Below are positions 8,845 to 17,376 of a DNA stretch of 57,829 bases, one piece after another (positions within the stretch are counted from its first letter, which is position 1; each line of letters starts with the position of its first letter). A model generated the notes under the pieces. That model was given only the letters and a program-made list of their open reading frames with translations. It was not told the DNA's origin and did no database searches. Both the position numbers and the translations under genes were made by a program. Origin of the DNA: a virus; IMG/VR virus record IMGVR_UViG_3300001683_000002, positions 1 to 57,829 of that record, one strand, 5' to 3'.

Positions 8845-9804
8845 ATGTTTAAAACACCAAAAGTAGGAATTAGCGGAAAATTCAAAGCGGAAGTGCTCCG
8901 CGACGGCAAGGTCATAAATACCGTAGAGAGTAGTAATGTGGTGTTATCACAGTACCTCACTAATACAGCGCTATTAGCAGCCGGCACTAACCTTCAAGTA
9001 GGCATAGGTACTACTCCACCTACGATAACTGATACAGCTCTAGTGAACCGCGTAGGGTCTGTCCAAACCTTTGTATCGTGGATTCAGGAGGCCGGTACGT
9101 TGACTGGTTCTGTATTTACTGACTCTTCATCAAAACTATTCACCTTTACCTTGGGGACTATCGTAGGTGATCTTACTGAACTGGGCTTATCTTCGGCTGC
9201 TACTTCTGGATTACAGACCAGGTCATTATTTGTAGATGAACTTGATGTACCAACTACTCTTACTGTGACCGCACAAGATCAGTTAGTCGTAACCTATACA
9301 GTATCAAAAGCTTACTCAATGACTCCTGTATCAGGATCAGTGACTGTGGGTGGTAGTGCAGTTGCTTACACAATTTCACCTATGATATCCTCTTTCGGAC
9401 TTGGTGGTTTACAAGCACAGTACTTAAATGAAGTATTCCCAACCTCAAGAATTTCATTTTTTGGTGAGGATAATGTATATACTGTAGATCCTGTAACATT
9501 TGTACTATCTGCAGCAGCAGGTGGATCACTTCCGCCAGCCGTTCCTAATTTTGTTAGCACCCTAAGCAAGGTGGTAGTAGGCAATGTAGCAACAGTATCT
9601 CAGGTATACACGGTTTTACCAGAACAAGGTAACGCACCAGGTGGTGTGATCAAACAGGCGATAACGGGGTCAACACAGAGCGGTAACGCGTTTAGCACCG
9701 GACATGCCTACTATTTAATCAACTTTCCGGGGCCAAATTTCATAACCAAGACCGCTGACGATAGTATGGATCTTGTCTTACTAGAGACGATTGATCAGTC
9801 ATGA
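8845..9804 (+). CDS. Putative tail fibre/structural protein
   Basis: This is a 319-residue protein. The N-terminus (GISGKFKAEVLRDGKVI, then ESSNVVL) is a pattern found in phage structural proteins that precede or support tail fibres. The rest is Ser/Thr/Val-rich with many short strands. Its end overlaps the next start by ATGA, implying co-translation with the 536-residue protein. The exact role is unknown. Confidence 0.6.
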   Translation: MFKTPKVGISGKFKAEVLRDGKVINTVESSNVVLSQYLTNTALLAAGTNLQVGIGTTPPTITDTALVNRVGSVQTFVSWIQEAGTLTGSVFTDSSSKLFTFTLGTIVGDLTELGLSSAATSGLQTRSLFVDELDVPTTLTVTAQDQLVVTYTVSKAYSMTPVSGSVTVGGSAVAYTISPMISSFGLGGLQAQYLNEVFPTSRISFFGEDNVYTVDPVTFVLSAAAGGSLPPAVPNFVSTLSKVVVGNVATVSQVYTVLPEQGNAPGGVIKQAITGSTQSGNAFSTGHAYYLINFPGPNFITKTADDSMDLVLLETIDQS

Positions 9805-11411
9805 CACCAGAATGGATAGACCTGCCGGCTAGCGTTTACAAATCATACGGAACTCCACCTATAATACCGTATGCAGTGAGCGCAACAACCATTGGCGCTG
9901 TAGCGCTTGATGATAATTCAGCTGGGTTAACTAATAAATTCTGGGGGGTAGGCTTTGAGCCTATCTCAAAAGAGATTAGACTGTGGGATGCAGGCACAGA
10001 AACAGTACTTCACACGGAGACAGAAGATGTAACCAACATAAGTATTGCGTTTACATCAGATGCTACGGTTGCTGTAGCGTATATAACAGCGTCAGGGGCA
10101 CTCAAGTTATACTGGTTTAGTGGTACGTACATTGTGTCCGCATTGGACACTGGGGTATCGCAGGTAGTGATCACTCTAGATATGAAGGATAACCCAAGTA
10201 ATCCGTCAAGTGACGTCATATTAACTTACTTAAAAAGTCAGGCCATCTTGACTAGGGTACAGAATCAATCGTACGCTATAGTGGGGACTACTCCTGCAGC
10301 TAGTGGAGCTGGTCTTATATTACAGTCAGGAATGTCTGTTGCTGGAAGATTTCAGGTCACATTCGAATCAGCTTCAGTATCAAGTGTCCTTGAAGCAGGT
10401 ATCGCAACTGATACTATTATTGCACTAGGTAATAACATTGGTACTATTGTGGATGAGGGGCTAACCAGTCAAGAGGCTCATAGCGCGGGATCTGACACCC
10501 CTGCGTCCTTATCAGAGAATACATCAGCGTCAGATGTTATCATTGGCGGCCTAGCAGCGATAGCTAGTGCAGTAGAGTCTACAACGGCACTAGATGCGAT
10601 TACAGCTGGAGTACGTATAACCAAGGCTCTTATCGAGTCCTTGTCCGCTATCGACCTTGTATCAGCAACAGGGAGCTTCAACGGATCATTAGGGGAAGCT
10701 AGCAATGCCACTGAAACCGAGACGACCAATTTAGGTTTTGAAGCTGCTGTTCTTGCGGCTGTTACTTCTTCTGATTTACAATCTCCTGCGGTAATAGCCC
10801 TGGTCGATGTATTAGAATTTGCTTCTCCATTAATTTTCGATGGTTGTACTGTAGATACGGCTGCTAGTTCGTCTGAATTTGCTTTTCCATTAGTTTTCCA
10901 AGGTACTTCGGCAGACTTTTTCGTCGCAGAACAAAGCGCTGCTGCTACCGATAGCATTTCATCACAGCTAACTAGCATAACAGGTGCAATAGCAAACGCA
11001 GTAGACGCAAGCGACACAATTATAAGCGGTATCATCAGTCTTAATGATATAGTAGAAGGGTCTACAGCAACAGATTCGGTTAGCTCTTCCGGTGTATTTT
11101 CAGTGTCATCTAGCGACCTAGCTAGCGCACTAGATAGCGCCATTAATTCCTCTAGCTTTGAAGTAGGAACACTAGAAGCAGTAGAGGCCTCAGATATATG
11201 GACTGGCTTTGATGCTGGTTTGATTAACGTCATAGAGCAAAGCGAGGCGGGTGATTTCTTCAGTGTCTTTTTAGCTAGTGATAGGGACTCGATCTCTTGG
11301 ATAGCTATAGAAGGATCTTCACCGTACACTATGGTAGAGTCCGGTGACCTTATATATGTAGAGCATAGCGATAAGCTAGTTTCTATAGGTGTCAGATATG
11401 CTGACGTATAA
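9801..11411 (+). CDS. Long repetitive structural protein
   Basis: This is a 536-residue protein. The first 190 residues look like a compact beta-domain. A conserved-looking block near 140-190 (RVQNQSYAIVG, then LQSGMSVAGRFQV) resembles a module in other podovirus tail proteins. Residues about 195-480 are a degenerate repeat of roughly 25-30 residues built on 'E-x-x-x-A-x-D-x-I'. The last 55 residues form a separate C-terminal piece. The composition is acidic and Ala/Ser-rich. It is likely an extended tail or fibre component. Confidence 0.6.
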   Translation: MTPEWIDLPASVYKSYGTPPIIPYAVSATTIGAVALDDNSAGLTNKFWGVGFEPISKEIRLWDAGTETVLHTETEDVTNISIAFTSDATVAVAYITASGALKLYWFSGTYIVSALDTGVSQVVITLDMKDNPSNPSSDVILTYLKSQAILTRVQNQSYAIVGTTPAASGAGLILQSGMSVAGRFQVTFESASVSSVLEAGIATDTIIALGNNIGTIVDEGLTSQEAHSAGSDTPASLSENTSASDVIIGGLAAIASAVESTTALDAITAGVRITKALIESLSAIDLVSATGSFNGSLGEASNATETETTNLGFEAAVLAAVTSSDLQSPAVIALVDVLEFASPLIFDGCTVDTAASSSEFAFPLVFQGTSADFFVAEQSAAATDSISSQLTSITGAIANAVDASDTIISGIISLNDIVEGSTATDSVSSSGVFSVSSSDLASALDSAINSSSFEVGTLEAVEASDIWTGFDAGLINVIEQSEAGDFFSVFLASDRDSISWIAIEGSSPYTMVESGDLIYVEHSDKLVSIGVRYADV

Positions 11412-11434
11412 TAACTAAATAACGAGAAATAATT

Positions 11435-11935
11435 ATGAGATCATACCCAGCAAATTCACAAGATATCCTACAGGCCAGTGCGCCTCAAGATCCTGATTCT
11501 GAACTATTTTATGGATTTAAATACAAGCCTCAAGTATGGGAGCCAGGAGTGGTTTACAATAAGCTGCTCAATTGGGTAGCTCCGACTGTTCCTAATGGAT
11601 ACCTGTACATAATTACAAGTAATGGCGTTAGTGGCTTAGATGAGCCTGTGTGGCCTACAGTAGCTAAAGGTACTATAGATGACGGCACTGTAAAATTCAA
11701 AGCCATCGAATACAACGCATTCTTATTCCCAGGCGATACGCTAACTGATAGCGCATGGACTGCAACAGGAGGCGTTCCGGTTACTAATACGTCTTTTACT
11801 GCTGAAGGTGAGACATTAGCAATGTTTGGGACTATCCCTGCAGGCGTAACAGAGTTCACTATCACTAATAGCGTTACTAAGCATAATGGAGAGAAAGACG
11901 ACCGGTCTCTACTTATAACAGTAGCAGAGAGATAA
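11435..11935 (+). CDS. Putative tail-associated protein
   Basis: This is a 166-residue protein. Residues about 35-85 carry a 'W-x-P-G-x-x-Y ... V.P..P.GY.Y...S.G.SG..EP.WP' pattern that recurs as a small module in phage fibre and tail proteins. A beta-rich C-terminal domain follows. It may be a fibre accessory or carbohydrate-binding module. It starts 23 bases after the previous gene and ends 3 bases before the next. Confidence 0.6.
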   Translation: MRSYPANSQDILQASAPQDPDSELFYGFKYKPQVWEPGVVYNKLLNWVAPTVPNGYLYIITSNGVSGLDEPVWPTVAKGTIDDGTVKFKAIEYNAFLFPGDTLTDSAWTATGGVPVTNTSFTAEGETLAMFGTIPAGVTEFTITNSVTKHNGEKDDRSLLITVAER

Positions 11936-11938
11936 GAT

Positions 11939-13108
11939 ATGGCTAATGATCCTACGGTTAACATAGATAAATTCACAGGCATTCGTAACAAGCAACAATC
12001 CAGAAGGTTAGCACCAGGGTCGTTGGTTACAGCGGAAAACGTCAACATCGATGATGCTGGCGGTATAGTTAAGCGCCAGGGACATTCTCTGGCTTTGTCT
12101 GCCTCCAATATAACAGCGGCTTTCTCTACTCATGATCAGCGTCGAACATTCGTTATTGACTCTGGTAATCTACAGCTCATTAATGAGGATTTTACAGTAG
12201 TAATCCTGGAAACAGGCCTGAGTGCTGAATACGTTTACTGGCTTGAAACGGCTGATTTCATACTAATGTCAACAGGACATCTTATTGATATTAACAATAA
12301 TGTTAGCCTATGGCGCATCCCAAATCCACTAGCACCCGTTGTAGCCCACGGATCTGGCGACCTCCCTGCTGGACAGTATCAGTTAGTAATTACTTACGTT
12401 GATAGCACAGGAAGAGAGGGCGGAGCAAGTGAAATCTTATTCTTTGATACTGAAGATAATGCTGGCTTTTCTTTCATACCAGAGTATAATGGTTATAACG
12501 TACGCGCGTATGTGTCCGACACTAACGGAACAGTTCTGTATTTTCAAGGCGAACATACGTCTGGTGGCGTAACAGTGACAGATACTTCGTTACTATCATC
12601 ACCTATAGATGACAATCAATTAAATTCATACCCTGCTCCAGCGGACAGCAAACAACTTGCGTTCTTTGAAAGCAGTGTATATACGGCAGTTCCAGATGGT
12701 AATCAAACTGCTGTGTTCTTTTCACAACCTTTCTGGTGGAACTTGTTCAGTTTACGTACTGATCACTTAATTGTCCCCGGCAAAGTTAATCTTCTTCACG
12801 GAACGCAGTCTGGGTTAGTTATTGCGACTGATGATGAGATCTACGTATACACAACAGAGGGCGCACTTGCGCGTATAGCAGAATATGGAGTGCCTGCAGG
12901 TAAGGCACTTGCAGAAGCGGACAATGGAGTGTCTTATATACATACCAACCAGGGTCTTTGCCGGCTATTCCCGTTTGAGAATTTAACGGAGGATAAGTTG
13001 AGCTTAGCTCCTGGCGATCTATGTTACACGGAAGTGATGGAGGACGAAGGATATACACGAGTCGTTACGATAACGGACGGTAATGGAGTGGCAGACAACA
13101 AACTTTAA
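11939..13108 (+). CDS. Tail nozzle/stabilisation-like protein
   Basis: This 389-residue protein is rich in beta strands arranged in WD/kelch-like alternation. The N-terminal NIDKFTGIRNKQQSRRLAPGS, a 'G-G-I-V-K-R-Q-G' turn, and a C-terminal 'FF....W...FS' block match the pattern of podovirus tail-tube B/nozzle or P22 gp10-like proteins, which form a beta-propeller ring below the adaptor. It would close the tail channel. The fold is inferred, not proven. Confidence 0.65.
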   Translation: MANDPTVNIDKFTGIRNKQQSRRLAPGSLVTAENVNIDDAGGIVKRQGHSLALSASNITAAFSTHDQRRTFVIDSGNLQLINEDFTVVILETGLSAEYVYWLETADFILMSTGHLIDINNNVSLWRIPNPLAPVVAHGSGDLPAGQYQLVITYVDSTGREGGASEILFFDTEDNAGFSFIPEYNGYNVRAYVSDTNGTVLYFQGEHTSGGVTVTDTSLLSSPIDDNQLNSYPAPADSKQLAFFESSVYTAVPDGNQTAVFFSQPFWWNLFSLRTDHLIVPGKVNLLHGTQSGLVIATDDEIYVYTTEGALARIAEYGVPAGKALAEADNGVSYIHTNQGLCRLFPFENLTEDKLSLAPGDLCYTEVMEDEGYTRVVTITDGNGVADNKL

Positions 13109-13127
13109 CTTAATTTAGGAAATAAAA

Positions 13128-13553
13128 ATGACAGTAAAATACTCAACAGGCCAACTAAATAGTTTGCAGGAGAAGATTAAAGCGGATATGACTCTCTCTT
13201 TTGTCAATATCTATACTGGCGCACAACCTGCGTCGTCTGATCAACCTATGACAGGGACTCTATTAGCAGTAGTATCAATTGACGCTAACGGTACAGGCTT
13301 GACGTTTGATACGCCATCTGGTACTAGTATGTCTATCCCTGCAGGTGTCAACTGGCAGTACACTGGTATTGCAGCTGGTACGGCAGGATGTTTTAGACTT
13401 GTATCCTCAACTGATACTAACGCACAATCCACAACAGAGAAGCGTATTGACGGTAACGTAGGTACAACTTCAGGTGACATGATCCTTAGCAACATTAACA
13501 TCGTTGTTGGTGCTCCAGGAACAGTCGATATCTTCAACATCGTACTTTCATAA
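13128..13553 (+). CDS. Structural protein, paralogue of the 15173-15619 product
   Basis: This 141-residue protein shares a full-length pattern with the product of 15173-15619: STG..NS near the N-terminus, then I.IY(S/T)G..PA, L...I..., FR(L), ST, R..G(N/D)VGT(S), and a final I..F.. strand. The two are clearly duplicated genes. The family recurs next to fibre genes in phages. A decoration or fibre role is likely; the molecular role is unknown. Confidence 0.65.
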   Translation: MTVKYSTGQLNSLQEKIKADMTLSFVNIYTGAQPASSDQPMTGTLLAVVSIDANGTGLTFDTPSGTSMSIPAGVNWQYTGIAAGTAGCFRLVSSTDTNAQSTTEKRIDGNVGTTSGDMILSNINIVVGAPGTVDIFNIVLS

Positions 13554-13563
13554 GGGGCTTATC

Positions 13564-13989
13564 ATGGCAATGTCCAATTTTTCAGAAACGGCAGTACTGG
13601 ATCATATTTTGACCGCTACAGCTTACACGTCGCCTAATGCTACATTGCATCTAGGTCTTCTTGTAGCAGGGTTCTTAGACGGAAGTCCTGCAGCTGGTGA
13701 AGTAGATGCCGTGGCTGACGACACAGCATACGCTAGACAACCCATTTCATTCGGCGCTGCTGTTGCTGGGAACTTACAATCATCAAGTGAGAGCAGTAAC
13801 ACTCAAACATTCCCTGCAGTAGTGCATGGAACTAACGCTGCAGACTACAATGTAACGCACTTTGCTATCTATGACGCATTAGTCGCTGGGAACGTTATTT
13901 ACTGGGCACCTTTATCAGCTTCTATCTTAAGGCAGGTAGGCAAGACTCTTGTCTTTGATACTGGTAATGTCACAGTGGTGCAGAGCTAA
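13564..13989 (+). CDS. Small tail fibre-family protein
   Basis: This is a 141-residue protein. ATG 13564 is chosen because AAGGGG lies 8 bases upstream and the N-terminus then reads MAMSNFSETAVLDHILTATA. This matches a widespread family of phage 'tail fibre' proteins that begin M-S-(N)-F-x-E-x-x-L-x-x-x-x. It overlaps the RCC1-type gene by one base. It is probably a virion component. Confidence 0.7.
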   Translation: MAMSNFSETAVLDHILTATAYTSPNATLHLGLLVAGFLDGSPAAGEVDAVADDTAYARQPISFGAAVAGNLQSSSESSNTQTFPAVVHGTNAADYNVTHFAIYDALVAGNVIYWAPLSASILRQVGKTLVFDTGNVTVVQS

Positions 13990-15134
13990 TGGTTGATCCC
14001 TTCTGGATAAATTTACGGAACGCCAACAGCAACCAAGGAGAAATCCCTTTATCCCCTAACTCTTTATGGGTTACGGGTCAGGGACTGTATGGTCAGATAG
14101 GAGACGGAAGTGCAGCGCCCAGACATTATTTTGATGTTCTGACTGGGTTTGAACCATTCTCGCCTGTACCGGGCTTTCCACTAGAGAGTGATCTTACTAT
14201 AATTGATGGAGCGGGTAACAGTGCGTTCCTGATAAGTAACGGAGTCATATGGGGAACTGGTAGAGACCATAGCGGAAAGCTGGGTATCGGTGGCGGTATA
14301 GGTGTTCATCAAGACGCTTTTGAACCATCAATAACAGCAAACATGGTGTCCGTATCGGGTAGTGCGTCGAGTCAGTCAGTGGCTCTGGATAGCACGGGCT
14401 TAATGTGGGGTGCAGGAGCTACTAATCAGTTAGGTGGTGTAGGCGGCGGTGATTCTTTTGTTCCAATGGGACTTGTTGCAGATAGTGTACACTGTGCGAG
14501 TGCTGGGGTTTTCTATATTCTTAATGGTTCGTTATTTGCGACTAGCTCGTCTAATACTAGCTCAGAGTTTGGATTTGGAGATTTTCTTCCGCATCCTACA
14601 TTCCAGCCGGTACCGGGCATGGTAGGTGTTAAGTCTGTGCAGAGTATAGGAGGAGTGTCATTCGCGATCATGCTAAATGGTGACTTATATGCTGATGGGT
14701 TTTCTTGGCACAACGATGGCAACAATCAAACCCCAGGTTTCACCTTTACAGGGTTGACAAATGTTACTGCTGTCGATAGCTCAGATGACTTCGGCATGGC
14801 AATATCTAATGGAACGCTATACGCGTGGGGAACGAATACAAGCGGACAACTAGGAATGGGTGATAAGGTTAACAGATTCGGTGCGCCAAGCTTTACTAAC
14901 ACTGGTCACACTGGAGTAACCCAGGTTGCCTGCGGGGATCAGCATACGATGATGGTTAAAAATGGACAGCTATACGCTGCTGGTTCAAATTTCCACGGAC
15001 AACTAGGACTGGGTGCGCTTCCGGAATCGATATCGTTTGTTACAACAACCGATACATTCTTAAATGTAATTGACAACGTTGCACAAATTAGTTGCGGACT
15101 GAATACTTCTTACGTTTTAAGAAGCTCGTATTAA
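13989..15134 (+). CDS. RCC1-type beta-propeller tail protein
   Basis: This 381-residue protein holds repeated RCC1-like blades of about 50 residues. Each has a strand ending LW(A/V)(T/W)G, a 'G-Q-L/I-G-x-G' turn and a later 'V..G......(A/M)(L/V)...G' strand; examples are WVTGQGLYGQIGDG, WGTGRDHSGKLGIG, WGTNTSGQLGMG and AAGSNFHGQLGLG. The repeats fit a propeller that could bind a host surface glycan or protein. It lies inside the tail gene block and is coupled to the preceding fibre-family gene. Confidence in the fold is high, in the role moderate. Confidence 0.8.
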   Translation: MVDPFWINLRNANSNQGEIPLSPNSLWVTGQGLYGQIGDGSAAPRHYFDVLTGFEPFSPVPGFPLESDLTIIDGAGNSAFLISNGVIWGTGRDHSGKLGIGGGIGVHQDAFEPSITANMVSVSGSASSQSVALDSTGLMWGAGATNQLGGVGGGDSFVPMGLVADSVHCASAGVFYILNGSLFATSSSNTSSEFGFGDFLPHPTFQPVPGMVGVKSVQSIGGVSFAIMLNGDLYADGFSWHNDGNNQTPGFTFTGLTNVTAVDSSDDFGMAISNGTLYAWGTNTSGQLGMGDKVNRFGAPSFTNTGHTGVTQVACGDQHTMMVKNGQLYAAGSNFHGQLGLGALPESISFVTTTDTFLNVIDNVAQISCGLNTSYVLRSSY

Positions 15135-15172
15135 GCAGTTAGACATTTATTAAATAAAATAGGAATAAGATA

Positions 15173-15619
15173 ATGGCTTTAAAATTAAGCACAGGATTAA
15201 GAAATAGCATGCTAGTGACCGCGCCATTTAAAGGCAGTATGGATACCTGCGTGATGAAGATATACTCTGGCACTGTTCCAGCAACAGCTGATGCTGACTG
15301 TACTGCAGCAGCATTGTTATGTACAATATTTAAAGATAATGACGGAGTTACTACGCTAACGTTTGAAGGAGCCGCTGTCGATGGCACAGTGACTAAGACG
15401 ACCGCTGAAGTATGGGCGGGTACTAATGCCTTATCAGGTACTGCGTCTTTCTATAGACTAGAGCTTGCAGCTGACGATCAGTTATTAAGCACTACACAGG
15501 TCAGAGTGCAGGGCGACGTAGGTACTTCAGGAAAGGAATTAAACCTAACAAGCACAGTACTGACAGTAAACTCAACTCAGAATATTGACTTCTTCTCTTT
15601 AAGTTTACCAACCTTATAA
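15173..15619 (+). CDS. Structural protein, paralogue of the 13128-13553 product
   Basis: This 148-residue protein has the same order of short motifs as the 141-residue product two genes upstream (STGLRNS, IYSGTVPA, FYRLEL, GDVGTSG). The duplicated pair brackets the fibre-family and RCC1 genes. The ATG has a weak AGGAATAAG ribosome site. The role is probably virion decoration or fibre assembly. Confidence 0.65.
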   Translation: MALKLSTGLRNSMLVTAPFKGSMDTCVMKIYSGTVPATADADCTAAALLCTIFKDNDGVTTLTFEGAAVDGTVTKTTAEVWAGTNALSGTASFYRLELAADDQLLSTTQVRVQGDVGTSGKELNLTSTVLTVNSTQNIDFFSLSLPTL

Positions 15620-15624
15620 TATAA

Positions 15625-17373
15625 ATGTCGTCATTTACGTACGAAGGCAGCCTTAGCCAAGCGCTACAGTGGTGGCCTTTTGCTATTGGACAGCAAGCAG
15701 TTATGGCTAAGCATGGGCAGGTTATGAAAACAGTCGTTCCTGCTCCTGGCGTAACTGTCATGATACGTACTGCGCCCAACCATGTGCATATAATTGCAGG
15801 TGAAATTGGGTACGAATTCTCTATACACCTTTACCCTTTTTTTGGAAACGATATAGAGGTTGCTTACTTCTTAGATACTAAAGACGCCAAACAAAAGGAC
15901 GGTGTAGGAGAGAGTATATTAGGATCCCCTTATCAAGATGGTTTAATCCCGTCTACGCCAGTACAAGGCAATCATATCAATATGTGGATGGGTGAGGAAG
16001 GTCGTGTAATGACAGGTTGTAATGGACAGAGATACGGATCTGGCGTAGGGTTAAGCACTTCTAATATGTCAGATAAGGTCACAGAGAGGTATCCTCGACT
16101 AGTTATTGACAGACAGCTACTATGGGAAGGCGATCAGCTAGTAACAGCCGCAGCGATAGTTTTTGGAGTAAAGGTTGGGGTTAGTTTAGATGGTGGCTTA
16201 CACTACTGGAGTGGAACTAATAATGACCACTCATTTTTTCCAACTGTACTTGGTGCAGGAACTGAGTGTTACTGGGTTTTCAATAAGGCAGGTACTGAGT
16301 GCGTAGGTATAGACTACGGCATATATGACAGTCAAGTAGAAAGAACAGCTAACCTAATAAGAATTACCTGGACTGAAGAGTTCATTCATAATGGCACGGA
16401 ACAGATTATCACTCCTGAATATACATCTGAGCCTATAAATATAAGTACTTACGCTGCAGACTATGACCGTACAGAGGATGCTGACGAGTTAATTACGTGT
16501 GAGTTTAAAAGTTATAACAGAGGGTCGTATACACTCTTTCCTGGATATATAGGAACTGAGAAAAACCCACCTGACTATCGAGACACATTCGAAGCTTACA
16601 GATTCCAGGAAGGGGACTATAGCTTTGTTAAGGACGGGGTAACGCTAAATGGCTATTTCTATTGGTACTACAAGGATGCATGGGAAGACGTGCCAGTTGG
16701 TCTCATCGGTGATGTGGCGCCCTATGTAGGGACAAGGACTGACCTTGGTAGTATGTTCTGGATGGACGCTGTGGACACCACAATGGTCATTTCTCGTGGG
16801 TTCACATCCAAGAAATTAGCAGACATAATACCTTTTGCTTATAACGATCGAGGAACAGACTTACCTCTGGGTAGAGTTGATCCAACTGATGTATCGTATA
16901 GGGGATCGCTAATAGGAATGGATTTGCGATATAGATCTTACTGTATTTCTACAGATGGATACATCTCTAGTCCTACTGAAATAGTTAGCACACACACACC
17001 TACATTCAATACTAATATAACGTGCGTAGTAAATGGAAAGGCCGTGATGAATGGCGCTCTTAGCTCTGGTACTATAGTGCCATTCGAGGGAATGCAGACG
17101 CCTAGTAAGAATGTTCCAGAACAATACAGAATAATGACGTCCTATGAGCTTGTACGTAGAGCTGAGGGACTGGCTGTTTCACCGAAAGGGGACGAAGCCG
17201 CAACATATGTACGTACAACTTTTACAGGCCTGTCTCACGATATAGATTTTAATAGTAGCGAAACGTCAATGTTTGGAGGATATCACGCTAACGTATTAGA
17301 TAAGTTCATCTCTGATGGCAATAGCATTGGCTACAGCGAAACACTGATTTCAACATACAATTCATGGGTATAG
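15625..17373 (+). CDS. Putative tail/virion structural protein
   Basis: This is a 582-residue protein rich in Tyr, Trp and Gly, with frequent short beta strands and no transmembrane segment. It has no recognisable enzymatic motif. It lies five bases after the previous stop and four before the protease-containing gene, inside the tail gene block. A large receptor-binding or tail structural role is plausible but unproven. Confidence 0.55.
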   Translation: MSSFTYEGSLSQALQWWPFAIGQQAVMAKHGQVMKTVVPAPGVTVMIRTAPNHVHIIAGEIGYEFSIHLYPFFGNDIEVAYFLDTKDAKQKDGVGESILGSPYQDGLIPSTPVQGNHINMWMGEEGRVMTGCNGQRYGSGVGLSTSNMSDKVTERYPRLVIDRQLLWEGDQLVTAAAIVFGVKVGVSLDGGLHYWSGTNNDHSFFPTVLGAGTECYWVFNKAGTECVGIDYGIYDSQVERTANLIRITWTEEFIHNGTEQIITPEYTSEPINISTYAADYDRTEDADELITCEFKSYNRGSYTLFPGYIGTEKNPPDYRDTFEAYRFQEGDYSFVKDGVTLNGYFYWYYKDAWEDVPVGLIGDVAPYVGTRTDLGSMFWMDAVDTTMVISRGFTSKKLADIIPFAYNDRGTDLPLGRVDPTDVSYRGSLIGMDLRYRSYCISTDGYISSPTEIVSTHTPTFNTNITCVVNGKAVMNGALSSGTIVPFEGMQTPSKNVPEQYRIMTSYELVRRAEGLAVSPKGDEAATYVRTTFTGLSHDIDFNSSETSMFGGYHANVLDKFISDGNSIGYSETLISTYNSWV

Positions 17374-17376
17374 TAA

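Noticed and set aside
10478-11329. 283-codon open frame on the minus strand inside the repetitive structural gene
   Set aside because: It mirrors the repetitive codon use of the plus-strand gene, has no ribosome site or promoter and no recognisable protein pattern.
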